From Chryseobacterium indicum (GTDB lineage Bacteria; Bacteroidota; Bacteroidia; Flavobacteriales; Weeksellaceae), in NCBI RefSeq assembly GCF_021504595.1, contig NZ_JACSGT010000002.1:372001-436000 (forward strand): 64,000 nt of DNA, read 5' to 3'. Below the pieces are notes generated by a model. The model worked only from the letters and a program-made list of their open reading frames with translations. It did not search any database and was not told the origin of the DNA. The position numbers and the translations under genes were made by a program. Shown piece after piece: positions 14,705 through 23,650 of the stretch. The stretch's first letter is position 1. The number at the start of each line of letters is the position of its first letter.

Positions 14705-17413
14705 ATGAAAAAGAGAATATCTTTATTCCTGATGATTTTTTTCTCTGTGATTGCTTTTGGACAAAAAACAGTTTCGGGGAAGATCACGGATGAAGACGGA
14801 GTGGGAATCCCGAGTGCTAGTGTAACGGTGGAAGAGCCGGGAAAAGATGCTATTCTTGCCTACGGAATTACCAACTCAAAAGGAGAATACAAAGTCACCT
14901 TCACTTCCGGAGAATCTAATGTAGACCTTAAAGTAAAGGCTTTCAACCAGCGACCTTTAACGAAGCAGATCAGCAACAGCGATCAGACGCTCAACTTCAA
15001 AATGGAAGGCGAAGCAACGGAAATTAAAGAGGTGAAGCTTAAAACAAAAATGGTTACGGCAAGAGGAGATACTATTTCCTACGATCTTAAGGCATTCGAC
15101 AGCAAAAGCGACAGAACATTAGCCGATGTTTTGAAAAAAATGCCGGGAATTGAAGTCAATACAGACGGAACGATTCTTTATCAGGGGAACGCAATCAATA
15201 AATTCTACGTCAACGGAAAAGACTTAATGGAAGGTGGTTACGGAACCATCAACAACTCGCTTCCGAAAGATGCGGTACAGAAAGTTGAGGTACTGGAAAA
15301 TCACCAGCCGGTAAAAATCTTACAGGATAAAGTGCCTTCTGATCAGGCTGCCATTAATATCAAGCTGAAAAATTCTGTGACGATGACGGGGAGAGGAGAA
15401 GTAGGAGTTGGAGGAAGCCCGCTTCTATGGAATGTAAAACTTACACCGATGTTCTTCGGACAGAAAAGTCAGTGGGTGGTTAATTACAAATCCAACAATA
15501 ACGGCGAACAGGTAGAAAACGAAGGAAATATTCTGTCTTTCGGAAACAGATTTGAAGGAAGAAGAATCAACGCAACCCAAAACGACTGGCTGAATGTAGA
15601 AAATGCAAGTACTCCGAATCTTCCGGTAAAAAGATATCTCATGAACAGTGTTCATTATGTTTCTGCAAACTACCTTACCAATATCGATAAGAAAAAAGAA
15701 TGGGAACTGAAAGCGAATGCCAATTATACCAACAATGCGGTGGAAAGGCAATCTTATACTCAATATGATTTTTTTGCTACGACAGATACCCCTGCTTATT
15801 CAGTATTACAGAATACTTATAATAATTTTTATACGGATAAGGCGAAAGGTGAATTAATTTTCACTAAAAATGCGAAAAAAGGATTCTTTAAAAATACCAC
15901 AAGCTTTTCTCAGTATTGGAACGCCGATAGAGGAACTGTGGATAGATTCTCTACGAAAAGTGCAGTAAAAAGTTATGGTGCAGAAGCATTAGAATCTCCT
16001 ACAACTTCTTTTCAGAATTCCTTAAGTACCATCATTCCTTGGAAAGAAAAAATGGTAAATGTACTGTCATACATCAGCTATCAGACAGACAGACAAACCC
16101 TGAATGTTTCACCGGCTTCCTATCTGACAATTCCGGGCTTTCTTCCTACATCTACAGATTTTGTAAGTCAGAATTTAAGACTTAAAACTTTTGAAGCCAA
16201 TCATTCTGCAAACATTGGTTTTTCTACAAAAGGATGGACGTTTACTCCGGAAGTTGGTTTCAACTTTAAATCAACTGATTTAGTTTCGAATTTGGCGAAT
16301 ATCATAATAAATCCTTTTACTAATCCTAATGCTATCCCAGCATCACAATATAGTAATGATTTGAAATATACCACAGCAACACCTTATGGAAGTTTAGGGG
16401 TGAATTATAAGAGCGATTCGTGGATGTTATATGCTAATTTCCCTGTAAACTCTAATAATATTAAAGCAGAGGATCCTCTAAGATCAGTTTCAAAGGAACT
16501 AAATAAAGTAACTTTTGAGCCAAGTATTTTTGCACAATATACCTTTGCTTCTTTTTGGAAAGCTTCGGTAAATGCAAATATCAATAATAATTTTGGTGAA
16601 ATTAATACTGCTTATGCAGGATTTTTAATGACTTCACCGTCTGGAATTAGTGTTATGAATCCAAATAATCCTATTCCGCAAAACAATAATAAATCTGCCG
16701 GAACAAGACTAGAATACAGAAATCCGCTTAATAATTTATTCTTTAATATCAACTACAGATTTTCTGATGCAAAGAGAAACTTAATTTCTAATCCAATAAT
16801 CATCAATGGATATACTGCTATGAATTATAAAGTTCAGGATAATAGTGTATTGAATAATGGTTATAGTGCAGAGGTGGGAAAGTATTTCCCGAAATTTAAA
16901 ACAAATGCTTCACTTAGTTATAGCAATAATACATCAAAATCTGATGCATTTCTGAATAATGACTCATATACTAATAAAAATAATGGACAGTCTTATGGTG
17001 TAAAATTCAATAACACCTATTTCAGCTGGATGAGTATTGATTATAATGCAAGTATTACAAGAACAAAACAAACCAGTACAGGAAAAGTGAGTACAAATGC
17101 TACCACAACAGGGTTTAAGCATAATCTTGGGGTATTCTTTTATCCAATCGAAAATCATACTATTGGATTTAATTGGGATCAGATAAATTCAACTGCATCA
17201 GCGACAGATCAAAAATATCACAATGGATTCTATGATCTTTCCTATCAGTTCACATGGGCTAAAAAGAAAATCGATTTTGAATTGAAATGGATGAATATTG
17301 CCAATAAAAAAGTATTTGAAAATTATGAGATCACTTCTACATATACTTCTTTTACAAGAGTTCAGCTCCGTCCAAGTCAGGTCATGTTTACCGTAAAATT
17401 CAACTTTAAATAA
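14705..17413 (+). CDS. outer membrane beta-barrel protein (TonB-dependent receptor-like, CarboxypepD-regulatory N-domain)
   Basis: 902 residues. Order of parts: signal peptide (MKKRISLFLMIFFSVIAFGQ), carboxypeptidase-regulatory-like beta domain at 20-105 (KTVSGKITDEDGVGIPSASV), plug-like domain with LKKMPGIEVNTDGTILYQG, NKFYVNGKDL and AVQKVEVLENHQPVKIL, then a long barrel ending in Phe (FTVKFNFK). This is the barrel family with no separate SusD partner. The partner here is a GLPGLI protein 123 bp downstream. The ligand is unknown; uptake or export of a peptide is possible given the small secreted Cys proteins nearby. A palindrome overlaps its promoter. Confidence 0.9.
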   Translation: MKKRISLFLMIFFSVIAFGQKTVSGKITDEDGVGIPSASVTVEEPGKDAILAYGITNSKGEYKVTFTSGESNVDLKVKAFNQRPLTKQISNSDQTLNFKMEGEATEIKEVKLKTKMVTARGDTISYDLKAFDSKSDRTLADVLKKMPGIEVNTDGTILYQGNAINKFYVNGKDLMEGGYGTINNSLPKDAVQKVEVLENHQPVKILQDKVPSDQAAINIKLKNSVTMTGRGEVGVGGSPLLWNVKLTPMFFGQKSQWVVNYKSNNNGEQVENEGNILSFGNRFEGRRINATQNDWLNVENASTPNLPVKRYLMNSVHYVSANYLTNIDKKKEWELKANANYTNNAVERQSYTQYDFFATTDTPAYSVLQNTYNNFYTDKAKGELIFTKNAKKGFFKNTTSFSQYWNADRGTVDRFSTKSAVKSYGAEALESPTTSFQNSLSTIIPWKEKMVNVLSYISYQTDRQTLNVSPASYLTIPGFLPTSTDFVSQNLRLKTFEANHSANIGFSTKGWTFTPEVGFNFKSTDLVSNLANIIINPFTNPNAIPASQYSNDLKYTTATPYGSLGVNYKSDSWMLYANFPVNSNNIKAEDPLRSVSKELNKVTFEPSIFAQYTFASFWKASVNANINNNFGEINTAYAGFLMTSPSGISVMNPNNPIPQNNNKSAGTRLEYRNPLNNLFFNINYRFSDAKRNLISNPIIINGYTAMNYKVQDNSVLNNGYSAEVGKYFPKFKTNASLSYSNNTSKSDAFLNNDSYTNKNNGQSYGVKFNNTYFSWMSIDYNASITRTKQTSTGKVSTNATTTGFKHNLGVFFYPIENHTIGFNWDQINSTASATDQKYHNGFYDLSYQFTWAKKKIDFELKWMNIANKKVFENYEITSTYTSFTRVQLRPSQVMFTVKFNFK

Positions 17414-17419
17414 AATGGA

Positions 17420-17446
17420 AACCAGTCTTCAAAGGCTGGTTTTTTT
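17420..17446 (+). terminator. terminator/attenuator between barrel and GLPGLI genes
   Basis: Stem AACCAGTCT (17420-17428) / AGGCTGGTT (17433-17441) with one G-T pair and a TCAA loop, then T run. It would limit read-through into the GLPGLI gene and set the ratio of the two proteins. Confidence 0.7.
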
Positions 17447-17536
17447 ATTTGATAAAAGAAACTTCAGCAACAAATTAAAAAAATCTGTAACAAAAATCTG
17501 AAACCGATAACTAATTGTATAAACATTCTATTTAAA

Positions 17537-18442
17537 ATGAAAAAACTATTTTCAATGTTTCTGGTTGCATTTTTTGTATTGGTAAGTGCACAGGACAAAG
17601 ACTCTAAAGAAACTGCCAACCGTTTTTTTTATGAACTTACTTTCAAGCCGAAAAAAGATTCTACCCGACTAGAAAAGATGATAACGATTTTGGATATTAC
17701 TGGTAAAAAGTCTATTTATCAGGATTATACAATGCCTGCACAGGATTCGGTTATAAAGGTACAGATTGAAGAGATGGAAAAGACAAAATCTTTTAAAGAT
17801 ATGTCGAAGCTTATAAAATGGCCGAAGTTTTCTTATAAGATTGTTAAAACTTATCCGGATATGAAAGTACAATATGTAGACAGAATCAGCAGAAATCTAT
17901 TTGCTTATGACGATGATGTGAAACTTAATTGGAATATACTTCCGGAAAAACAAAAAATAGGAGAGTATAGTACACAAAAGGCAACGACAGAATTTGGTGG
18001 AAGAAAATGGACAGCCTGGTTTAGTGCTGATATCCCTTTTCAAGACGGACCATACAAATTTTATGGATTACCAGGTTTGATTGTTAAAATCGAAGATTCT
18101 GAAAAAAACTATTCTTGGCAACTAAGCGCAAACAAAAAGATTGACAATTATGAGGAACTATCTTATGCAGATAAAATTAATGCAAAAATGGGAATGATGA
18201 GCAATACAATTACTCCTACAAGCAGAGAAAAGTTTCTTAAATCTTACGAAAGTTATAAAGCAGATCCTTTTGCAGAATCGCGTCCTTATATGACGCAGGA
18301 AGTAATGAGCAGACCTATGCCTGGAACAGACGGAACAGTCGGAGATTTTATGAAAAGAATGGAAAAGCAGGTTAAAAGTTTTTTTGGTTCTAATGATAAC
18401 CCTATAGAGAAAACTGAAACATCTGAGAAGAAAAAGAAATAA
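17537..18442 (+). CDS. GLPGLI family protein (secreted), barrel-linked
   Basis: 301 residues, signal peptide MKKLFSMFLVAFFVLVSAQ. The signature is GPYKFYGLPGLIVKIED, preceded by FGGRKWTAWFSADIPFQDG. It is longer than the copy at 13249 and ends in a lysine-rich tail (ETSEKKKK). Probably acts in the periplasm with the barrel just upstream; co-transcription is limited by the hairpin between them. Function of the family is unknown. Confidence 0.9.
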   Translation: MKKLFSMFLVAFFVLVSAQDKDSKETANRFFYELTFKPKKDSTRLEKMITILDITGKKSIYQDYTMPAQDSVIKVQIEEMEKTKSFKDMSKLIKWPKFSYKIVKTYPDMKVQYVDRISRNLFAYDDDVKLNWNILPEKQKIGEYSTQKATTEFGGRKWTAWFSADIPFQDGPYKFYGLPGLIVKIEDSEKNYSWQLSANKKIDNYEELSYADKINAKMGMMSNTITPTSREKFLKSYESYKADPFAESRPYMTQEVMSRPMPGTDGTVGDFMKRMEKQVKSFFGSNDNPIEKTETSEKKKK

Positions 18443-18470
18443 TATTTCATATTTAACTAAATTATATTTG

Positions 18471-18511
18471 AATCGACCCAAATGCATAAAGTATTTGGGT
18501 TGATTTTTTTG
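18471..18511 (+). terminator. intrinsic terminator after the barrel/GLPGLI unit
   Basis: Stem TCGACCCAAAT (18473-18483) / ATTTGGGTTGA (18493-18503) with one G-T pair, followed by seven T. Confidence 0.85.
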
Positions 18512-18669
18512 AATAATTTTAATTAAAAGAAAATATTATGCTTATAAAATTCCATAATGGATGTTAAATTTTATGTTATTTTGATTATTAAATAATAATT
18601 ATATCCCTTTATTTTGATTTTCGTTTTAAGCTTAATAATTTAGTGATTCAAAATTCAAAATTAATCAAA

Positions 18670-18981
18670 ATGAAAAAAATTATTATCGCATCATTATTGA
18701 TGTCATCTGTGATCGCATTTGCAAAAAATGAAGAACCAAAAACAAAAATTGATTTATCTAAAAAAGAGGAAACAGTTTTAGTAGCAAAGAAAAATTTTAA
18801 AGAAGAAAAAAAAGTAATTAAAATTGAGAAAGCGAAAAAATTAAGTTCTTTTCAACAATGTGTTTTTGATAATTCAATGTCTATATCTCTAATGTACATA
18901 TCTATGGGGATACCTACTACGGAAGGGTACGTTGAAGCGGCAGCAACGGTTAGCTGTATGAGTAGCTTTGGAATACTTTAG
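18670..18981 (+). CDS. small secreted protein, Lys/Glu-rich linker and Cys-containing tail (103 aa)
   Basis: Start taken at 18670 (MKKIIIASLLMSSVIAFA, a clean signal peptide); the upstream ATG at 18643 would place polar residues before it. After the signal comes a charged stretch (KEEKKVIKIEKAKK) and a small hydrophobic C-terminal part with two cysteines (FQQCVFDNS ... ATVSCMSSFG). The build, leader-like charged region followed by a Cys-bearing hydrophobic core, resembles a secreted peptide precursor. Next to the barrel/GLPGLI unit, as the 12999 protein is next to the other GLPGLI gene. Function unknown. Confidence 0.7.
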   Translation: MKKIIIASLLMSSVIAFAKNEEPKTKIDLSKKEETVLVAKKNFKEEKKVIKIEKAKKLSSFQQCVFDNSMSISLMYISMGIPTTEGYVEAAATVSCMSSFGIL

Positions 18982-19035
18982 GAATAAAATTTTTTAAATA
19001 TTTATGGAGTTCAGAAAGTTTTCTTTCTGAACTTT

Positions 19036-19069
19036 GTTATTTAGATTAAATTTAAATAACGTATATTTG
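19036..19069 (+). promoter_or_regulatory. feo promoter with 25-bp dyad operator
   Basis: The inverted repeat GTTATTTA (19036-19043) / TAAATAAC (19053-19060) lies directly before a perfect -7 box TATATTTG (19062-19069) and covers the place where the -33 element should be. This is the geometry of a repressor site, plausibly for an iron-sensing Fur- or DtxR-type protein. The arms do not spell a classical E. coli Fur box. Confidence 0.5.
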
Positions 19070-19089
19070 CACGTACAAAAATATCGGCT

Positions 19090-19344
19090 TTGAAACATAA
19101 GGATTTACATAAGTTGAGCGGATTTCCCAAAAACAGGCTGGGAAAAATTGTAGGGTATGATAACGACAGTCTGAAAATGCCCAATAAGATCATTGAAATG
19201 GGGCTTCTTCCGGAAACTTTCTTCAAAATTTTGTATCAGGCTCCGTTCAGCGGTCCGATGTACGTAGAATTTGGAGATGAAAAAAGCCGTATTGCTCTTC
19301 GTGAAGAAGAAGGAGATTATATCATTGTTGAAGAATTGAATTAA
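19090..19344 (+). CDS. feoA: FeoA-type ferrous iron transport protein
   Basis: 84 residues, SH3-like FeoA domain that supports FeoB. Begins with TTG at 19090, about 20 nt after the -7 box; no ATG fits. Pattern: LHKLSGFPKNRLGKIVGYDN, MGLLPETFFKILYQAPFSGP and SRIALREEEGDYIIVEE, which is the family's G-x-R-G / MGL.pG... / LR..E...I architecture in a diverged form. Stop overlaps the feoB ATG by one base. Confidence 0.88.
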   Translation: MKHKDLHKLSGFPKNRLGKIVGYDNDSLKMPNKIIEMGLLPETFFKILYQAPFSGPMYVEFGDEKSRIALREEEGDYIIVEELN

Positions 19345-21377
19345 TGCAGAGCGCTCACAAAAAACAGATCCTTTTAGTCGGGAATCCAAACGTCGGAAAA
19401 TCCACGGTTTTCAATGCTTTGAGCAATAAAAAGCAAAAGACCGGAAACTATGCAGGAGTTACCGTAGCAAGCCATTCCGGAACATACATTTATAAGAATG
19501 AAGAAGTTGAAATTATCGATCTGCCGGGTTCTTACAGCATTTATCCAAGTTCGGAAGATGAGGCCATTTTTTCTAAATTTCTTATTGACGAACAGCAAAA
19601 TTATGCCGGAGTTATCTATATTCTCGAAGCATTAAGCTTAAAAAGGGGACTTCTTTTGTTTCAGCAGATTCAGGATTTGGGAATTCCGATGATTCTGGTG
19701 GTTAACCAGATTGATCAGGCTGAAAGAAGAGGAATTACAATCAATATTGAAAAATTATCTGAGTCTTTAGGGATAAAAGTTTTTGAGACCAATGCTAAAG
19801 AACAGATCGGGATTGAGGAAATAAAAGAAGCCGTTTACAACAATCAATTCGTAACATCCGAAAAGATCTCATTTGAAACCCCTTCCGAGCACAAAGATTT
19901 CATCAGAAAACTATCTCTTCACAAAGGATTTGAAAACGAATATAAAGCGTGGATGAGCCTTTCTCTGGGAACAGATCTGGAGAAGCTGGAGTCTATTGTA
20001 GGACTCATCAACGAGCCGGACTCCAAAAGTCTGGTTCCGAAAAGACTGCAGGTGCAAGAAACGGTAAGAAGATATCAGTTTGCAGATAAAATTCTGTCCG
20101 ACGTTATTTCTAAAAAACCGCAGTTCAAAGAACTTTTAACAGAAAAACTAGACAGAATACTGGTTCATAAATTCTGGGGATACGTCGTTTTCCTTTTGAT
20201 TTTATTAATTATTTTCCAGAGTGTATTTTTCTTAGCCGAATATCCGATGAACTGGATCGACAGTTTCTTCTCATGGCTAACCGCTTTCACCTCAGAACAT
20301 TTACCGGAAGGACCGCTTAATTCATTAATTTCAAACGGAATTATACCGGGAATCGGCGGGATCGTGGTTTTTGCGCCACAAATCGGAATTTTACTTTATT
20401 TCCTTTATCTTTTGGAAGATTCAGGATATATGGCAAGAGTTGTTTTCCTGATGGATCGTATTTTAAGACCTTTCGGACTGAACGGTAAAAGTATTGTTCC
20501 TTTAGTTTCAGGAACAGCGTGTGCAATTCCGGCAGTGATCTCAACGAGAAATATCGAAAATTTAAAAGAAAGGCTGCTTACCATTTTGGTCACACCTTTT
20601 ATGACGTGTTCTGCTAGACTTCCGGTGTACAGTATCATCATCGGGCTTATTATTTCAGACGGAACATTTTTAGGAATAAAATATAAGGCTTTGGTTTTGA
20701 TGGGAATGTATCTGTTAGGATTTTTAGTCGCATTATTTTCCGCATCCATTCTCAAAAGATTTATCAAAAATAAAGGGAAAACTTATCTTGTGATGGATTT
20801 ACCGACCTATAAAAAACCACTTTTTGCGTATGATTTTAAAATGGTTTTGGGCAAAGTATGGGAATTCATTACAGGAGCCGGAAAAATCATCTTCATTGTG
20901 AGCATCATCATCTGGTTTTTAAGTTATTTCGGACCCAAACAGAAGCAGGATCAGTTCGTGGCAACCAATGTGGAACTGGATCATTCTTACCTTGCCAAAA
21001 TGGGAAAAGGAATTGAGCCGGTAATTGCTCCTTTAGGCTACGACTGGAAAATGGGCGTCGGAATTCTGACAAGTTTTGTGGCAAGAGAAGTGTTTGTAGG
21101 AACTATGTCTACCTTGTACAGTCTTGAAGATGACGCTCCCGAAGTGAAGGTAATTGATAAAATGAGACGCGACGTAAAACCAAACGGTGAAAAAGTATTC
21201 AGCTTTGCAACCGGAGTTTCCGTCCTCCTATTTTACGCATTTGCAATGCAGTGTGTTTCTACACTCGCAGTAGTCTACAGAGAAACCAAAAGCTGGAAAT
21301 GGACCGGCTTACAGGTGGCAATGATGACCGGTTTGGCATATTTTGTGTCGATGATAGTATATCAGATTTTAAAATAA
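19344..21377 (+). CDS. feoB: FeoB ferrous iron transporter
   Basis: 677 residues. N-terminal G domain with GNPNVGKST (G1), DLPGSYS (G3) and NQID (G4), a helical GDI-like spacer, then a polytopic membrane domain with about eight helices including two Gate regions (GFVVFAPQIGILLYFLYLLED and its second half with GTACAIPAV). It takes up Fe2+ across the inner membrane. Coupled to feoA on the left and to the Cys-rich partner on the right by one-base TAATG overlaps. Shorter than E. coli FeoB (773), as is usual when FeoA is separate. Confidence 0.96.
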   Translation: MQSAHKKQILLVGNPNVGKSTVFNALSNKKQKTGNYAGVTVASHSGTYIYKNEEVEIIDLPGSYSIYPSSEDEAIFSKFLIDEQQNYAGVIYILEALSLKRGLLLFQQIQDLGIPMILVVNQIDQAERRGITINIEKLSESLGIKVFETNAKEQIGIEEIKEAVYNNQFVTSEKISFETPSEHKDFIRKLSLHKGFENEYKAWMSLSLGTDLEKLESIVGLINEPDSKSLVPKRLQVQETVRRYQFADKILSDVISKKPQFKELLTEKLDRILVHKFWGYVVFLLILLIIFQSVFFLAEYPMNWIDSFFSWLTAFTSEHLPEGPLNSLISNGIIPGIGGIVVFAPQIGILLYFLYLLEDSGYMARVVFLMDRILRPFGLNGKSIVPLVSGTACAIPAVISTRNIENLKERLLTILVTPFMTCSARLPVYSIIIGLIISDGTFLGIKYKALVLMGMYLLGFLVALFSASILKRFIKNKGKTYLVMDLPTYKKPLFAYDFKMVLGKVWEFITGAGKIIFIVSIIIWFLSYFGPKQKQDQFVATNVELDHSYLAKMGKGIEPVIAPLGYDWKMGVGILTSFVAREVFVGTMSTLYSLEDDAPEVKVIDKMRRDVKPNGEKVFSFATGVSVLLFYAFAMQCVSTLAVVYRETKSWKWTGLQVAMMTGLAYFVSMIVYQILK

Positions 21378-21529
21378 TGGATACTTCCTTACTTTTACAA
21401 TATATCATTGTTTTACTGATCGTTGCATTCGCGTGCTACTCTTTATTCAGAATATTGAAAAAGAATTTCGCACCGAAAAAGTTCAGTTCCAAAAGAAGCA
21501 GCTGCGATAAAGATTGCGGGTGTTCGTAG
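21377..21529 (+). CDS. FeoB-associated Cys-rich membrane protein
   Basis: 50 residues: one membrane helix (LLLQYIIVLLIVAFACYSLF) and a basic tail ending SSCDKDCGCS with three cysteines. The start at 21377 overlaps the feoB stop by one base; a longer in-frame start at 21251 would lie within feoB and is rejected. This is the known small partner of FeoB in bacteria that lack FeoC; it may handle iron or redox state at the pore. Confidence 0.9.
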   Translation: MDTSLLLQYIIVLLIVAFACYSLFRILKKNFAPKKFSSKRSSCDKDCGCS

Positions 21530-21577
21530 ATCTTGAATAAATTTTTCAGGAGCTGTTTCCCGCTTTTCGCACTCGCT

Positions 21578-21624
21578 ATTTTAGATTTTCGGCGGCGGCT
21601 TTGCCGCCGCCGAAAATCTAAAAT
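21578..21624. repeat. perfect 22-bp GC-rich hairpin repeat
   Basis: Arms 21578-21599 and 21603-21624 are exact complements; the loop is TTT. The stem goes from AT-rich (ATTTTAGATTTTC) to GC-rich (GGCGGCGGC). It is preceded by AGGAGCTGTTTCCCGCTTTTC and followed by GAGCTCAGACAAATGC, a context typical of a dispersed element in this group. It can act as a terminator for the feo operon but lacks a T run. Confidence 0.7.
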
Positions 21625-21679
21625 GAGCTCAGACAAATGCTTCAATCGGGGCTAGTTTTTTTACCATAATCATTACTTT

Positions 21680-21720
21680 CTGTCATTGCGAGGAATGAAA
21701 TGACGAAGCAACCTCAATAA
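21680..21720. repeat. CATTGCGAGGAATGAAATGACGAAGC-type dispersed repeat
   Basis: The phrase GTCATTGCGAGGAATGA AATGACGAAGCAACCTC is a dispersed palindromic repeat seen in many bacterial genomes (GTCATT...AATGAC arms). Found in the 414-bp gap between the feo operon and glmM, 55 bp after the GC hairpin, so two unrelated repeat families have landed in the same gap. Confidence 0.6.
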
Positions 21721-21943
21721 ACCGATATCAAGATGTTGTGCTTTTCTCCATTCTACCGTAATTTCATCAGATAATAAGTCCTCATTATATTTGATTGAAA
21801 TAAGATGACTTTTAATGATTATTTAAAAATTCAGGAATATTTTTCAGAATCAACTCACAGGTTTTATTTGTATTTTTGCGAAAGATTCCATTTCATCATG
21901 TCGGAAAAATGGTTTCAGAAGAATATAAATAAAAACATACTTA

Positions 21944-23326
21944 ATGTCACTAATAAAAAGCATTTCAGGAATCCGTGGAACCATTGGCGGAAAAGTAAAC
22001 GATAATTTAACACCGCTTGATGTGGTAAAATTTGCTTCCGCGTTCGGAACCTGGCTTCAGAACAATAAAAATAAAAAAGATTTAACCCTGGTTATCGGAA
22101 GAGATGCAAGAATCTCCGGACAAATGGTGTCTTCTCTGGTAACGGCAACTTTACAGGGGCTTGGAATTAACGTAGTAGATTTAGGACTTTCTACAACACC
22201 AACTGTAGAAATTATGGTTCCCGAACTGAAAGCAGACGGAGGAATTATTCTCACCGCTTCCCACAATCCGAAACAGTGGAACGCTCTGAAACTACTCAAT
22301 GATAAAGGAGAATTCATCAGCGGAGAAAACGGAGCTGAAGTTTTGGCTTTGGCAGAAAGCGAAGATTTCAACTATGCGGAAGTAGACAATTTGGGAAAAT
22401 ATGAAACAAGAGAAGATGCTTTTGATATTCATATTCAGCAGATTTTAGATATGCCGATGGTAGATGCAGAAGCCATTAAAGCTAAAAATTTCAAAGTGGT
22501 TTTGGATGCGGTAAATTCCACTGGAGGAATTGCAATTCCCATGCTTTTGGATAAACTAGGCTGCGAAACAGTAAAATTATACTGTGAACCGACCGGTCAT
22601 TTTCCGCACAATCCGGAACCTCTAAAAGAACATTTGGGAGACATTTGTGAGCTGGTAAAAAAAGAAGGCGCAGATTTCGGAATCGTTGTTGATCCGGATG
22701 TAGACAGACTGGCTTTAATTGACGAAAAAGGCGAAATGTTTGGCGAAGAATATACTTTGGTTGCCGTTGCAGATTATTTGCTGAAAAATAAAAACGGAGT
22801 GGCAATTTCCAACCTTTCATCAAGCCGTGCTTTAAGAGATGTGGCAAACACCCACAATTCCGAATATTTTGCAAGTGCCGTAGGAGAGGTGAATGTGGTA
22901 ACCTTAATGAAGGAAAAAAATGCAGTGATCGGAGGAGAAGGAAACGGAGGAATTATTTATCCGGATCTTCACTACGGAAGAGATTCTCTGGTAGGAGTTG
23001 CTTTATTTTTAACGCATCTGGCAAAAGAAAATAAAACGGTTTCCGAACTGAGAGCAGGTTATCCGAGTTACTTTATGGGTAAAAAGAAAATCGAATTAAC
23101 ACCTGAAATCAATGTAGATGATATTTTATCCAAAATGGAAAAAGAATATCAGAATGAAGAAGTTTCTACCGTTGATGGTGTAAAAATCGATTTTGAAAAC
23201 AACTGGGTTCACCTCAGAAAATCAAATACAGAGCCGATCATTAGAATTTATACAGAGGCAAAATCTCAGGAAGAAGCCGATAAATTAGGAGACGATATCA
23301 TCGCAAAAATTAAAAGTTTAATTTAA
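21944..23326 (+). CDS. glmM: phosphoglucosamine mutase
   Basis: 460 residues. Converts glucosamine-6-phosphate to glucosamine-1-phosphate for UDP-GlcNAc, hence peptidoglycan and lipid A. The phosphoserine loop is LTASHNPKQWNALK, the metal loop DPDVDRLALID, the sugar loop GGEGNGG and the phosphate-binding loop RKSNTEPIIRIY. Serine in TASHNP is the phosphorylated residue. The sequence is of the Bacteroidota type annotated as glmM; a general phosphoglucomutase role is the alternative. Monocistronic with its own terminator. Confidence 0.9.
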   Translation: MSLIKSISGIRGTIGGKVNDNLTPLDVVKFASAFGTWLQNNKNKKDLTLVIGRDARISGQMVSSLVTATLQGLGINVVDLGLSTTPTVEIMVPELKADGGIILTASHNPKQWNALKLLNDKGEFISGENGAEVLALAESEDFNYAEVDNLGKYETREDAFDIHIQQILDMPMVDAEAIKAKNFKVVLDAVNSTGGIAIPMLLDKLGCETVKLYCEPTGHFPHNPEPLKEHLGDICELVKKEGADFGIVVDPDVDRLALIDEKGEMFGEEYTLVAVADYLLKNKNGVAISNLSSSRALRDVANTHNSEYFASAVGEVNVVTLMKEKNAVIGGEGNGGIIYPDLHYGRDSLVGVALFLTHLAKENKTVSELRAGYPSYFMGKKKIELTPEINVDDILSKMEKEYQNEEVSTVDGVKIDFENNWVHLRKSNTEPIIRIYTEAKSQEEADKLGDDIIAKIKSLI

Positions 23327-23339
23327 TCTGAAATAACAG

Positions 23340-23363
23340 CGGAGCTTTTTAGCTCCGTTTTTC
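23340..23363 (+). terminator. intrinsic terminator after glmM
   Basis: CGGAGCT (23340-23346) / AGCTCCG (23351-23357), loop TTTT, followed by TTTTTCT. Confidence 0.8.
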
Positions 23364-23650
23364 TGTTTAAAAATTGAAAACTTCAAAAATTATTCAAGAT
23401 TTGAATCTTCGCAAAAAGCGTTCATCATTATGTTAAATTAACAATAACTCCTCCTTTTTTATCCACAATTCTTTGATGATAATGATCTTTTTACTATCTT
23501 TCAGATAGAAATTTACGAAAATAAATGTCAAAAAAATTTCGCAACTTTGCATACATTTTGAATCATAAATTTCAGAAGTAATATTAATTTAAAAAAGTTT
23601 GTCGAGGTTTGTAAGCATATTCAGACATTGGCCGACGAAGGATGTGAGTA

